Below, piece by piece: positions 1 through 6,935 of a stretch of 64,000 nt of DNA. Position 1 is the stretch's first letter; every line of letters begins with the position of its first letter. The notes beneath the pieces are model-generated. The model did no database searches. It was not told the origin of the DNA and was given only the letters and a program-made list of their open reading frames with translations. Source of the stretch: Halobacillus mangrovi (GTDB lineage: Bacteria > Bacillota > Bacilli > Bacillales > Halobacillaceae); assembly GCF_002097535.1 (NCBI RefSeq), contig NZ_CP020772.1, positions 3,574,501 through 3,638,500 on the forward strand. The letters run 5' to 3'. The position numbers and the translations under genes were made by a program.

Positions 1-72
1 AAGCCATGCTTGATAGCGGTTTTCCTCGGTCCAAATGCTGCCCATCTCGGGTCTTGTGTAACGTTCAATCAT
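1..72 (-). CDS. purB: Adenylosuccinate lyase, N-terminal fragment (cut by window edge)
   Basis: Only the first 24 codons are inside the window. They read [18 protein letters not shown] and onward, which matches the very conserved N-terminus of Bacillus PurB. The family cleaves SAICAR to AICAR and adenylosuccinate to AMP. A GAGGAGGAAG ribosome binding site lies just upstream, and the gene follows purK after 18 bases, so it is the third gene of the purE-purK-purB run. The identification rests on this short stretch plus gene order. Confidence 0.9.
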   Translation of the reverse strand, partial: MIERYTRPEMGSIWTEENRYQAWL

Positions 73-90
73 CGTCTTCCTCCTCGTTGA

Positions 91-1218
91 CTACCATAAA
101 TGAATTTGGTTTTCTACAATTCGTTCATCGATTTCATCTAAAGTATTTCCTATGAATGTAACGTGCCCCATCTTACGGTTCTGGCGTGATTCTTTCTTGC
201 CGTAATCGTGGAGATGAAAACCATGGTACTGCTCTAGTTTATCAATTAAAATGCTTCGATGCTTTCCGAGAATATTAATCATGACTGCAGCCGGAAACGA
301 TTGAACCGGAAGCAATGATAATCCGCAGATTGCTCTCACGTGCTGCTCAAACTGAGAGACACTGCAAGCCTCAATCGTATAATGCCCTGAATTGTGAGGA
401 CGCGGTGCCATTTCGTTAATGTAAATGTCTTCATCCTTCACAAACATCTCGACCGCAAACGTTCCGACAATGCCTATTTTATCAGCAAGTAAACTTACGG
501 CTTCCTGAGCTTTTTCAACAACATCTTCAGAAACTCGGGCAGGCACTCTCGTTTCATGTAAAATATGATTTTTATGCAAATTCTCTCCTATTGGAAAATA
601 GGCAATCTTACCGTCCAGACAGCGCGTAAATACTTGAGAGATTTCCAGATCAAAAGCAAGCCAGGACTCTACGATATAGGTACCGCCATCTTTAATGAAA
701 GACTCTGTCTGATCCAGCACTTCCTCATGCTCAAGCTTCAGTTGCCCTTTGCCGTCGTAACCTCCGCTGATCGTTTTAATGACAGCCGGAAAACCGATTG
801 TCGAAAGCGCTTGGACCGCTTCTTCATACGTATGCACAATGACATAGTCAGGAACAGAAAGTCCTGCATCGACGGCCACCTGTTTTTCCTTCGAACGATT
901 CTGCGTAACTTCCAGAGAATAGGCACCTTGAGGAAGTTTTCCATCAGCTTCGAATAATTTCGCCACTTCCAGGTCAACGTTCTCGAATTCATATGTGATT
1001 ACATCGCTGATTTCACTTAATTGTTTGGCTGCCTCCACATCGTTATAAGCAGCTACAATATGCTCGTCTGCTACATGAGCACAAGGGCAATCCTCCGTCG
1101 GGTCCAAGACTGCAATGCGGTAACCCATATGCCGGGCAGCAACCGCCATCATCCGTCCTAGCTGCCCTCCTCCGAGAATACCAATGGTTTGTCCAGGTCT
1201 TACGACATTATGATCCAC
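91..1218 (-). CDS. purK: N5-carboxyaminoimidazole ribonucleotide synthetase PurK
   Basis: PurK joins AIR, bicarbonate and ATP to give N5-CAIR, an early cytoplasmic step of purine synthesis. The 375-residue protein has the usual length. It opens with a [12 protein letters not shown] nucleotide-binding start (about residues 13-24), has an ATP-grasp core, and carries the family signature [13 protein letters not shown] around residue 270. The start overlaps the purE stop by 11 bases, which is typical of translational coupling in this operon. Its product is the substrate of PurE. Regulation should be through the purE leader, which carries a guanine riboswitch and PurBoxes. Nothing is missing or unusual. 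Confidence 0.98.
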   Translation of the reverse strand: MDHNVVRPGQTIGILGGGQLGRMMAVAARHMGYRIAVLDPTEDCPCAHVADEHIVAAYNDVEAAKQLSEISDVITYEFENVDLEVAKLFEADGKLPQGAYSLEVTQNRSKEKQVAVDAGLSVPDYVIVHTYEEAVQALSTIGFPAVIKTISGGYDGKGQLKLEHEEVLDQTESFIKDGGTYIVESWLAFDLEISQVFTRCLDGKIAYFPIGENLHKNHILHETRVPARVSEDVVEKAQEAVSLLADKIGIVGTFAVEMFVKDEDIYINEMAPRPHNSGHYTIEACSVSQFEQHVRAICGLSLLPVQSFPAAVMINILGKHRSILIDKLEQYHGFHLHDYGKKESRQNRKMGHVTFIGNTLDEIDERIVENQIHLW

Positions 1219-1699
1219 GTAAATCGCTCCTCATTCCTTCGACTTTATCTACCATTTGTTTTCGATAATCTCTTAGTTTCATAGCGATCTCTTCGTCAAA
1301 AGCTCCAAGCATTTCCGCTGCTAAAAGTCCTGCATTTTTTGCTCCTGAACTTCCGATCGCTACCGTAGCGACAGGCACGCCTCCAGGCATTTGAACAATG
1401 GATAAAAGTGAATCCAACCCTTGCAGAGCCTTCGATTGTACCGGTACTCCGATGACAGGAAGCGTTGTTTTTGATGCTACCATTCCCGGCAGGTGAGCCG
1501 CTCCTCCTGCCCCTGCAATAATTGTCTTCAGTCCTCTTTGTCTCGCCTCTTCTGCATACGTAAACATATCTTCCGGGGTGCGGTGTGCAGAAATGATTTC
1601 TTTTTCATATGGAATATTTAATTCATCGAGTACATCACAAGCTTGTTTCATTGTCTCCCAATCCGAGATACTGCCCATAATGACGCCTACTTTAGCCAT
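1208..1699 (-). CDS. purE: N5-carboxyaminoimidazole ribonucleotide mutase PurE
   Basis: PurE is a class I mutase that converts N5-CAIR to CAIR. The 163-residue protein has the short, single-domain bacterial form. Family motifs are clear: GSISDWETM near residue 9, SAHRTPEDM near 37, and the glycine-rich [14 protein letters not shown] near 63. It is the first gene after the riboswitch leader, overlaps purK by 11 bases, and begins the pur operon that continues off the left edge through purB. The ATG follows a GGGGAT ribosome binding site. Confidence 0.98.
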   Translation of the reverse strand: MAKVGVIMGSISDWETMKQACDVLDELNIPYEKEIISAHRTPEDMFTYAEEARQRGLKTIIAGAGGAAHLPGMVASKTTLPVIGVPVQSKALQGLDSLLSIVQMPGGVPVATVAIGSSGAKNAGLLAAEMLGAFDEEIAMKLRDYRKQMVDKVEGMRSDLRGS

Positions 1700-1717
1700 A
1701 TCATCCCCACTTTCATT

Positions 1718-1764
1718 AAAAAAGCCTGCTTAACTGCCTCTTCTAAGAGAGGAGCTAAACAGGC
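1718..1764 (-). terminator. Riboswitch expression platform (intrinsic terminator) before purE
   Basis: Read on the minus strand, GCCTGTTTAGCTCCTC pairs with GAGGCAGTTAAGCAGGC and is followed by a run of T. It sits between the guanine aptamer and the purE start. Guanine-bound aptamer would favour this terminator and shut the operon off. Confidence 0.85.
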
Positions 1765-1806
1765 ATACGTGTCTCAAGAAAAATGATTGTAGATGCTTGA
1801 ATCTCC

Positions 1807-1874
1807 CCTCATAGTCCGGGAATTTACGGTTCCCAGGTAGAGACGAACGGGCCCTATTCCCGTCTTATATGAGG
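1807..1874 (-). promoter_or_regulatory. Guanine riboswitch aptamer (purE leader)
   Basis: The minus strand carries the purine aptamer hallmarks: a CCTCATAT/ATGAGG P1 helix, TCTCTACC in J2/3, CCGTAAA in L3 and GGACTATG at the 3' side. The base at the specificity position (position 74 in xpt numbering) is C, the guanine/hypoxanthine type, not U as in adenine switches. B. subtilis has the same element before its pur operon. Confidence 0.92.
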
Positions 1875-1898
1875 TTTCGTTTATGCAATTCTATCTTC

Positions 1899-1928
1899 AT
1901 CATATCAAGAGGAACAAAGTCATGTCAA
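1899..1928 (-). promoter_or_regulatory. Sigma-A promoter of the pur operon
   Basis: On the minus strand a perfect -35 TTGACA (1923-1928) is followed after 18 bases by -10 TATGAT (1899-1904). It lies about 25 bases upstream of the riboswitch, so the aptamer is at the 5' end of the transcript. Confidence 0.85.
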
Positions 1929-1931
1929 CGC

Positions 1932-1979
1932 AAATAACGAACAATATTTTCATTCTTTTATTTAAATGTTCGTGTTTAT
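1932..1979. promoter_or_regulatory. PurR-binding PurBox pair upstream of pur promoter
   Basis: Two inverted boxes face each other: CGAACAATATT at 1938 and the opposite-oriented AAATGTTCG ending at 1972. From the first CGAAC to the last GTTCG is 35 bases. This fits the paired PurBox recognised by the Bacillus PurR repressor, placed just upstream of the -35. One box overlaps the yebG stop codon. The same 35-base geometry recurs upstream of pbuG. Confidence 0.8.
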
Positions 1980-2185
1980 TGTTTAATCGCATGAAAGACG
2001 ATCGTTTTCCCTACAGGTTCCATAACTTTTTCACCATTTTTTATCTCTTCACGAAAGATTGGTTCTTCTGCACGACGAATCGGCATATACCCTTCATTTT
2101 TTATACGATCAAGACACTGGTCGATTGATTCCTTTTCTCCAACTTCAAAGCGCTTCTTGTTGTTCTTGCTGTTCTTTTTGGGCAT
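1976..2185 (-). CDS. yebG: Small NETI-motif protein YebG
   Basis: This 69-residue, very basic N-terminus ([13 protein letters not shown]) protein matches the YebG family by length, by the pattern of a charged start followed by a short conserved region, and by position between yebE and purE exactly as in B. subtilis. The function of the family is unknown. The gene starts 41 bases inside the end of yebE in another frame, so the two are probably coupled. The end of the gene overlaps a PurBox of the next operon. Confidence 0.85.
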   Translation of the reverse strand: MPKKNSKNNKKRFEVGEKESIDQCLDRIKNEGYMPIRRAEEPIFREEIKNGEKVMEPVGKTIVFHAIKQ

Positions 2186-2723
2186 CTTCGATCTTTCCTC
2201 TCTTTACAGACTTCGTCCAGAAACCTCCGTAAATCTGTTTTGGCTCATACGAAATGATAAAGGCCTTCGGATCAATGGTACGGATGGTTTCGTAAAGAAG
2301 AATTTCATACTTTCTAGGGGTCAAGATTTGCATGTTCAGACGATCCCCTTCCATCCCATAGGCGTACCAGCTCGTCACACCATATCCTTTTTCACGGAGC
2401 TGTCTAGTAAATTCGATATCCGGGTTTGAAGATATCACGTTAACTGTAATATAACCGAGGGCGAGCTTTTCTTCAATTTTCATGCCGACAATTACCCCAA
2501 GCCCATAACCTAAAGCATAGGCAATTACATTTTCAATCTGATCAAGACGATCGAGCACAAGACCAAGACCGAACACATACGTCACAATTTCAAACATACT
2601 AATAAACGCAGCGAAATACCTTTGCCCTTTCAGCGTGAAGATCATTCGAAGGGTAAAAAAGGTCACATAGACAATGTTCACCGCCAAAATAATGCCAATA
2701 ACTAACCAAGGGTTTTCTAACAT
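2145..2723 (-). CDS. yebE: UPF0316/DUF2179 membrane protein YebE
   Basis: The 192-residue protein begins with about three hydrophobic segments (residues 5-27, 35-57, 63-83), followed by a cytoplasmic DUF2179-like domain (about 95-170) with the pattern [16 protein letters not shown]. It belongs to the UPF0316 family, whose job is not established. It is first in a yebE-yebG pair. An AGGAGG ribosome binding site precedes the second of two close ATG codons, which is the start chosen here. The tail is rich in Gln and Glu. It is transcribed divergently from the Hsp20 gene. Confidence 0.88.
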   Translation of the reverse strand: MLENPWLVIGIILAVNIVYVTFFTLRMIFTLKGQRYFAAFISMFEIVTYVFGLGLVLDRLDQIENVIAYALGYGLGVIVGMKIEEKLALGYITVNVISSNPDIEFTRQLREKGYGVTSWYAYGMEGDRLNMQILTPRKYEILLYETIRTIDPKAFIISYEPKQIYGGFWTKSVKRGKIEDAQKEQQEQQEAL

Positions 2724-2770
2724 GCATGAAGCCTCCTAACTGAAGCTGAATCTTGTCCCCACAAGATATT

Positions 2771-2799
2771 CACCCAGCTGTTTTTTCATGCATACACTA
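2771..2799 (+). promoter_or_regulatory. Possible sigma-K (late mother-cell) promoter of the Hsp20 gene
   Basis: CACC (2771-2774), a 16-base spacer, then CATACACTA (2791-2799) agrees at every fixed position with the sigma-K pattern mACm-N16/17-CATAnnnTA. The predicted start is about 60 bases before the Hsp20 ATG. Sigma-K control would suit a spore-coat small heat-shock protein such as CotM or CotP. This is inference from a short motif. Confidence 0.45.
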
Positions 2800-2868
2800 T
2801 AAACCATGAGAAGTCTTAGTACAATGAAAACCCACCGCAAATAATGACAAATTATGGAGGTAGAAGCG

Positions 2869-3294
2869 ATGAACCAATTTAAAGATTGGAAAACGAATTT
2901 GGACCGATTTTTTGGCCAGGATTTTTGGGGTGATTTCGAAGGCATGATGAAACCTTCCATTCCCTACGTCAACATGTATCAGTATGATAACGAACTCCTT
3001 TGTTTCGTAAACATCCCCGGCATGAACCACCCGAAAAACGTTGATGTTTTTGTTGACCACTCTACTCTCACGCTTAAAGGCAAAATCGAAATTAACCACC
3101 GTGGAGGCCATCAAATCCTATCTGAAATTGCGGACGGCACTTTCGAACGAAGCGTCGATCTTCCTTTTCCAGTCCGAAGTGACAAAATCGAAGCGACTTA
3201 CAAGCACGGTTTACTAGTCGTTCAGCTTTACCGCCAAGTTACTAATTCTTCAAAGCAGCGTCCTATCAGTATCCGCCATATCGAAGATGAATAG
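2869..3294 (+). CDS. Hsp20/alpha-crystallin family protein, probably spore-coat type
   Basis: The 141-residue protein has an alpha-crystallin domain at roughly residues 35-130. It has the usual strands (VNMYQYDNELLCFVNIPGM, STLTLKGKIEI) and an FERSVDLPFPV segment near the end of the domain. Small heat-shock proteins bind unfolded clients without ATP. An in-frame ATG 15 bases upstream is rejected because it overlaps the GGAGG ribosome binding site; the chosen ATG has correct spacing. Sequence style and the putative sigma-K promoter point toward the CotM/CotP spore-coat group, but a general chaperone cannot be excluded. It has its own terminator. Confidence 0.85.
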   Translation: MNQFKDWKTNLDRFFGQDFWGDFEGMMKPSIPYVNMYQYDNELLCFVNIPGMNHPKNVDVFVDHSTLTLKGKIEINHRGGHQILSEIADGTFERSVDLPFPVRSDKIEATYKHGLLVVQLYRQVTNSSKQRPISIRHIEDE

Positions 3295-3295
3295 A

Positions 3296-3328
3296 ACGGC
3301 AGCCTTGATGGACTGCCGTTTCTTTTTA
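3296..3328 (+). terminator. Terminator of the Hsp20 gene
   Basis: A seven-base ACGGCAG/CTGCCGT hairpin is followed by TTCTTTTTATTT, directly after the Hsp20 stop codon. Confidence 0.8.
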
Positions 3329-3388
3329 TTTAAATAATTGGTAGTTTTCCAATGGAAGGTTTCTGTTCAGTCGCTTCCTCACTTACAA

Positions 3389-4723
3389 TTAAGCTAAGAA
3401 GATGAAATATAATACGAATATGACGAATAGGAAGTACATGATTGGGTGAATTTCTTTTGTCCGACCTTTCAAAATCATCGTAATTGGGTAGAAAATAAAA
3501 CCAATCGCGATTCCTGTTGCAATGCTGTACGTCAATGGCATAGCAGCAATGGTGAAGAACGCTGGAACAGCGATCTCAAATTGATCCCAATCAATATTTT
3601 TAAGAGTAGACGCCATGAGTACTCCGACAATAATTAGAGCTGGAGCTGTCACTTCTGCTGTCACGACTGAAAGTAATGGTGAGAAGAACAAAGCTAATAG
3701 GAAAAATCCAGCAGTGACTATAGATGCAAAACCGGTACGGCCTCCTGCTCCTACACCAGCCGTTGACTCAATATAAGAAGTAGTCGTTGATGTACCGACT
3801 GCCGCACCTACTACGGTTGCAGCAGAATCCGCAAATAAAGCACGGCCTGCACGAGGCAACTTATTATCCTTCATAAAACCAGCCTGAGTCGCAACCGCAA
3901 CCAACGTACCCGCTGTATCAAAGAAATCAACGAATAAGAACGTTAAAATAACTACAAGCATTTGCATGGTAAAAATGTCGCCAAAGTGAGTGAATGCAGC
4001 TCCGAATGTCGGCGCAAGGCTAGGCGCGGAAGAAACGACATCGTTCACTCCGGTCGGAGCTGAAATTAATCCAGTGACCATTCCTGCAATGGATGTAAGG
4101 ATCATCCCGTAGAAAATGCCACCTTTGATTCCAAGAGAAAGTAAAATAACAGATACGATAATTCCGAAAATCGCTAGTAGAGTTGGACCAGCCGTTAAAT
4201 CCCCCAGCTGGACAAGCGTTGCATCACTGTTTTGGACAATTCCTGCATTTTGAAACCCGATAAAGGCGATAAACAAACCAATACCAGCACCAACGGCAAG
4301 CTTCAAATTCCCTGGTATGGCATCAATGATCATTTGGCGCAGGCCGGTCACAGTTAATACGATAAAAATAAGTCCAGAGGCTAACACACCTGCAAGCGCC
4401 GTTTCCCACGGAATGCCAAATCCTAATACTACTGTGTAAGCAAAGAACGCGTTCAATCCCATACCTGGAGCTAAAGCAATCGGATACTTTGCGAAAACTC
4501 CCATAATCAACGTACCAACTGCCGCTGCTATCGCTGTGGCTGTGAAGACCGCGCCTTTATCGATTCTCGTTACGCCCTCCGGCAGTTGTTCAATCCCATC
4601 CAGCGCAAGCGTTGATGGATTAACGAACAGAATATAAGCCATAGCAAGGAATGTCGTCAGACCTGCCATGAACTCTGTACGATAATTCGTGCCTAATTCC
4701 TTAAACTTGAAATATTGCTTCAT
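3389..4723 (-). CDS. pbuG: Guanine/hypoxanthine permease PbuG (NCS2, AzgA group)
   Basis: This 444-residue, multi-span membrane protein (12 or more hydrophobic segments) is the proton-coupled purine base importer. It starts with the AzgA-type FMAGLTTFLAMAYILFVNPSTL. It also has the conserved APGMGLNAFFAY segment near residue 85 and FVDFFDTAGTLVAVATQAG near 265. Location next to guaA and behind a guanine riboswitch and PurBoxes is the same as in B. subtilis and supports hypoxanthine/guanine as substrates. GAGGGAGG precedes the ATG. The leader has its own promoter immediately after guaA. Confidence 0.95.
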   Translation of the reverse strand: MKQYFKFKELGTNYRTEFMAGLTTFLAMAYILFVNPSTLALDGIEQLPEGVTRIDKGAVFTATAIAAAVGTLIMGVFAKYPIALAPGMGLNAFFAYTVVLGFGIPWETALAGVLASGLIFIVLTVTGLRQMIIDAIPGNLKLAVGAGIGLFIAFIGFQNAGIVQNSDATLVQLGDLTAGPTLLAIFGIIVSVILLSLGIKGGIFYGMILTSIAGMVTGLISAPTGVNDVVSSAPSLAPTFGAAFTHFGDIFTMQMLVVILTFLFVDFFDTAGTLVAVATQAGFMKDNKLPRAGRALFADSAATVVGAAVGTSTTTSYIESTAGVGAGGRTGFASIVTAGFFLLALFFSPLLSVVTAEVTAPALIIVGVLMASTLKNIDWDQFEIAVPAFFTIAAMPLTYSIATGIAIGFIFYPITMILKGRTKEIHPIMYFLFVIFVLYFIFLA

Positions 4724-4868
4724 GATAACTTCCTCCCTCTTCCTTTTTCAGCACCTGTTTTTCTCTTTTTTGTACCAGGTACCTTTTTCTCTCTTGTGGC
4801 CTCAAGTATCGGCCGATTGTGTTTCTGTAACTGACACCAACAAGATACCCATAGAACCAGCGTCTAAC

Positions 4869-4901
4869 AAAAAAGACACTCTGGAAAAATCCCAGAGTGT
4901 C
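4869..4901 (-). terminator. Riboswitch expression platform before pbuG
   Basis: On the minus strand GACACTCTGGG pairs with CCAGAGTGTC and runs into TTTTTT. It lies between the guanine aptamer and pbuG and should act as the OFF terminator. Confidence 0.85.
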
Positions 4902-4969
4902 TACCTGTTTACGCGTAAATGGACGAATCCCAGGAGAAGAGCATAATCTCCTAAGTATCGTCAATTCAC

Positions 4970-5040
4970 CAGCGTAGTCAGACCAATTTACGGTGGTCCG
5001 GTAGAAACTTATGGGCCCTATTCCCAAAATTATACGAAGG
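4970..5040 (-). promoter_or_regulatory. Guanine riboswitch aptamer (pbuG leader)
   Basis: The minus strand shows CGTATAAT, AAGTTTCTACC, CCGTAAAT and TGACTACG in order, the conserved joints of the purine aptamer. The base before TACG is C, so guanine/hypoxanthine is the expected ligand. Confidence 0.93.
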
Positions 5041-5067
5041 TGTAACTTATTTGTTTGATTTGGTTTT

Positions 5068-5097
5068 ATCATACACTCAATCGACAAAGTTCGTCAA
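5068..5097 (-). promoter_or_regulatory. Sigma-A promoter of pbuG
   Basis: The minus strand has -35 TTGACG (5092-5097), 18 bases, then -10 TATGAT (5068-5073). The spacing and -10 are the same as in the purE promoter. Confidence 0.8.
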
Positions 5098-5104
5098 CCC
5101 TATT

Positions 5105-5143
5105 TCCGAACAATGAGATCAATATATAAACTTAACGTTCGTC
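5105..5143. promoter_or_regulatory. PurBox pair upstream of pbuG
   Basis: CCGAACAAT begins at 5106 and the inverted AACGTTCG ends at 5141. CGAAC to GTTCG spans 35 bases, exactly as upstream of purE. The pair lies just upstream of the pbuG -35 and ends against the guaA stop codon. Confidence 0.7.
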
Positions 5144-6680
5144 ATTCCCACTCGATCGTTGCAGGCGGCTTACTCGTCACATCGTACACTACGCGGTTGA
5201 TGTGATCGACTTCATTAACGATACGTGTAGAAATCCTCTCAAGGACTTCCCATGGGATGCGTGCCCAATCTGATGTCATACCATCAATCGAGGTTACCGC
5301 ACGAATCGCGATAGTGTAGTCATACGTACGCTCATCTCCCATAACTCCAACAGAACGAATGTCTGGCAAAGCAGTGAAGTATTGCCAGATCTCACGTTCC
5401 AACCCGGCGTTCTTCACTTCTTCACGAAGAATCGCATCAGATTCACGCACGATTTCTAATTTTTCTTCGGTTATTTCCCCGAGTACTCGGATCCCTAGCC
5501 CGGGTCCTGGGAACGGCTGACGCCAAACAATATGGTCAGGTACGCCTAATTCTGTACCAAGTGCACGCACTTCATCCTTGAACAATGTATTCAACGGTTC
5601 AATTAGATCAAACTGCATATCTTCAGGAAGACCGCCGACATTGTGGTGAGACTTAATGGTCTGAGCAGTTTCTGTACCACTTTCAATAATGTCGGTGTAA
5701 AGTGTTCCTTGTGCCAGAAAATCAATGTCTTTCAGTTTCTCTGCTTCATCATCAAACACATATATAAATTCATTTCCAATAATCTTACGTTTTTCTTCTG
5801 GATCGGAAACGCCTTTCAGCTTACTCAAGAAACGGTCCTTTGCATCCACTTTGATGATGTTCATGTTGAACCCGTCACCAAGGGTACGCATCACGTCCTC
5901 GGCTTCATTTTTTCGAAGCAATCCATGATCGACAAAGATACACGTCAACTGATCACCGATCGCTTTATGAATCAATGCAGCTACTACAGAAGAGTCTACA
6001 CCACCACTCAATGCACATAGGACTTTGCGATCGCCTACTTGTTCACGAATTTTTTCGACTTCCATTTCTACAACGTGTTCCATTGTCCAATCATCTGTGG
6101 CATCACAGACATCAAATACGAAGCTGCGCAGAATATCATTGCCATACTCAGAATGACGTACTTCCGGGTGGAACTGCACTCCATACATTTTCGTTTCGTC
6201 GTTGCTCATTGCCGCAACCGGACAAGATGGACTTGTCGCATCAACTTGGAAGCCTGCTGGTGGATCAATCACCTTATCGCTGTGGCTCATCCAGACCGTC
6301 TGTTCCTTAGGCGTTTTACGGAAAAGGGTAGGATCTTCTGCGATATTGATATCCGCTTTACCATATTCACGTTCTTTTGCACGTTCTACTTTCCCGTCGA
6401 AATGGTGAGTCATCAGCTGCATACCGTAGCAAATGCCCAGTACCGGAATGCCGAGTTCAAACAGATCCTCATCACAACGGAAACTGTTTTCACCATAAAC
6501 ACTGTTCGGCCCTCCGGACAATATGATTCCGCTTGGATTTAATTCTTTGATCTCCTCGATGCTGATTTTGTGAGAACGTAGCTCACTGTACACACCGAAT
6601 TCACGGATTCTTCGAGTGATTAATTGGTTGTATTGACTGCCAAAATCAAGTACTAAGATCATTCCTTGAACTTGTTCCAC
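5142..6680 (-). CDS. guaA: GMP synthase (glutamine-hydrolysing) GuaA
   Basis: GuaA aminates XMP to GMP using glutamine and ATP. The 512-residue protein has the full two-domain form. The N-terminal class I glutaminase carries nucleophile Cys84 in GICYGMQ and the His of GVQFHPEV. The ATP-pyrophosphatase has the P-loop [14 protein letters not shown]. The C-terminal dimer domain has [14 protein letters not shown] and ends TIEWE. The start is a GTG nine bases after AAAAGGAG. The leader has its own guanine riboswitch, so GMP production appears to be feedback controlled by guanine. No terminator is visible between guaA and the pbuG promoter. Confidence 0.98.
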   Translation of the reverse strand: MEQVQGMILVLDFGSQYNQLITRRIREFGVYSELRSHKISIEEIKELNPSGIILSGGPNSVYGENSFRCDEDLFELGIPVLGICYGMQLMTHHFDGKVERAKEREYGKADINIAEDPTLFRKTPKEQTVWMSHSDKVIDPPAGFQVDATSPSCPVAAMSNDETKMYGVQFHPEVRHSEYGNDILRSFVFDVCDATDDWTMEHVVEMEVEKIREQVGDRKVLCALSGGVDSSVVAALIHKAIGDQLTCIFVDHGLLRKNEAEDVMRTLGDGFNMNIIKVDAKDRFLSKLKGVSDPEEKRKIIGNEFIYVFDDEAEKLKDIDFLAQGTLYTDIIESGTETAQTIKSHHNVGGLPEDMQFDLIEPLNTLFKDEVRALGTELGVPDHIVWRQPFPGPGLGIRVLGEITEEKLEIVRESDAILREEVKNAGLEREIWQYFTALPDIRSVGVMGDERTYDYTIAIRAVTSIDGMTSDWARIPWEVLERISTRIVNEVDHINRVVYDVTSKPPATIEWE

Positions 6681-6723
6681 TTCTCTCCACTCCTTTTCCT
6701 ATAAAAAACGCATGATTGTAAAT

Positions 6724-6783
6724 AAAAAATGGATTTCTGCTCTTAGTGGTTCAAAATAACCATCAGTGAAGGCAGAAATCCAT
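6724..6783 (-). terminator. Riboswitch expression platform before guaA
   Basis: A perfect 12-base inverted repeat, ATGGATTTCTGC (6729-6740) against GCAGAAATCCAT (6772-6783), encloses a further TGGTT/AACCA pairing. On the minus strand it ends in ATTTTTTATTT. The long rod is a convincing intrinsic terminator. Confidence 0.87.
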
Positions 6784-6811
6784 CCATGAAGATACACATC
6801 ACGAGATTCCC

Positions 6812-6882
6812 ACCTTCATAGTCAGGGCATTATCGGTGCCCCGGTAGAGACTCTCGAGCCGTATTCTCGAGGATATACGAAG
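6812..6882 (-). promoter_or_regulatory. Guanine riboswitch aptamer (guaA leader)
   Basis: The minus strand shows CCTTCGTATAT, GAGTCTCTACC, CCGATAATG and TGACTATGAAGG, with a good P1 helix (CCTTC/GAAGG). The specificity base is C. L3 reads CCGATAA instead of the commoner CCGTAAA. It is the third guanine-type aptamer within about 5 kb. Confidence 0.9.
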
Positions 6883-6906
6883 GAAGAATGCGTCTAATTT
6901 CCATTC

Positions 6907-6935
6907 ATTCTATCAACCGCAAACAGAGGAATCAA
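6907..6935 (-). promoter_or_regulatory. Sigma-A promoter of guaA
   Basis: The minus strand has -35 TTGATT (6930-6935), 17 bases and -10 TAGAAT (6907-6912). The -35 overlaps the stop codon of the upstream transglutaminase gene. I see no PurBox pair here, unlike purE and pbuG. Confidence 0.7.

Noticed and set aside
2781..2798. CATACACT as a sigma-E -10
   Set aside because: No matching sigma-E -35 at the right distance; the sigma-K reading has both elements with correct spacing.
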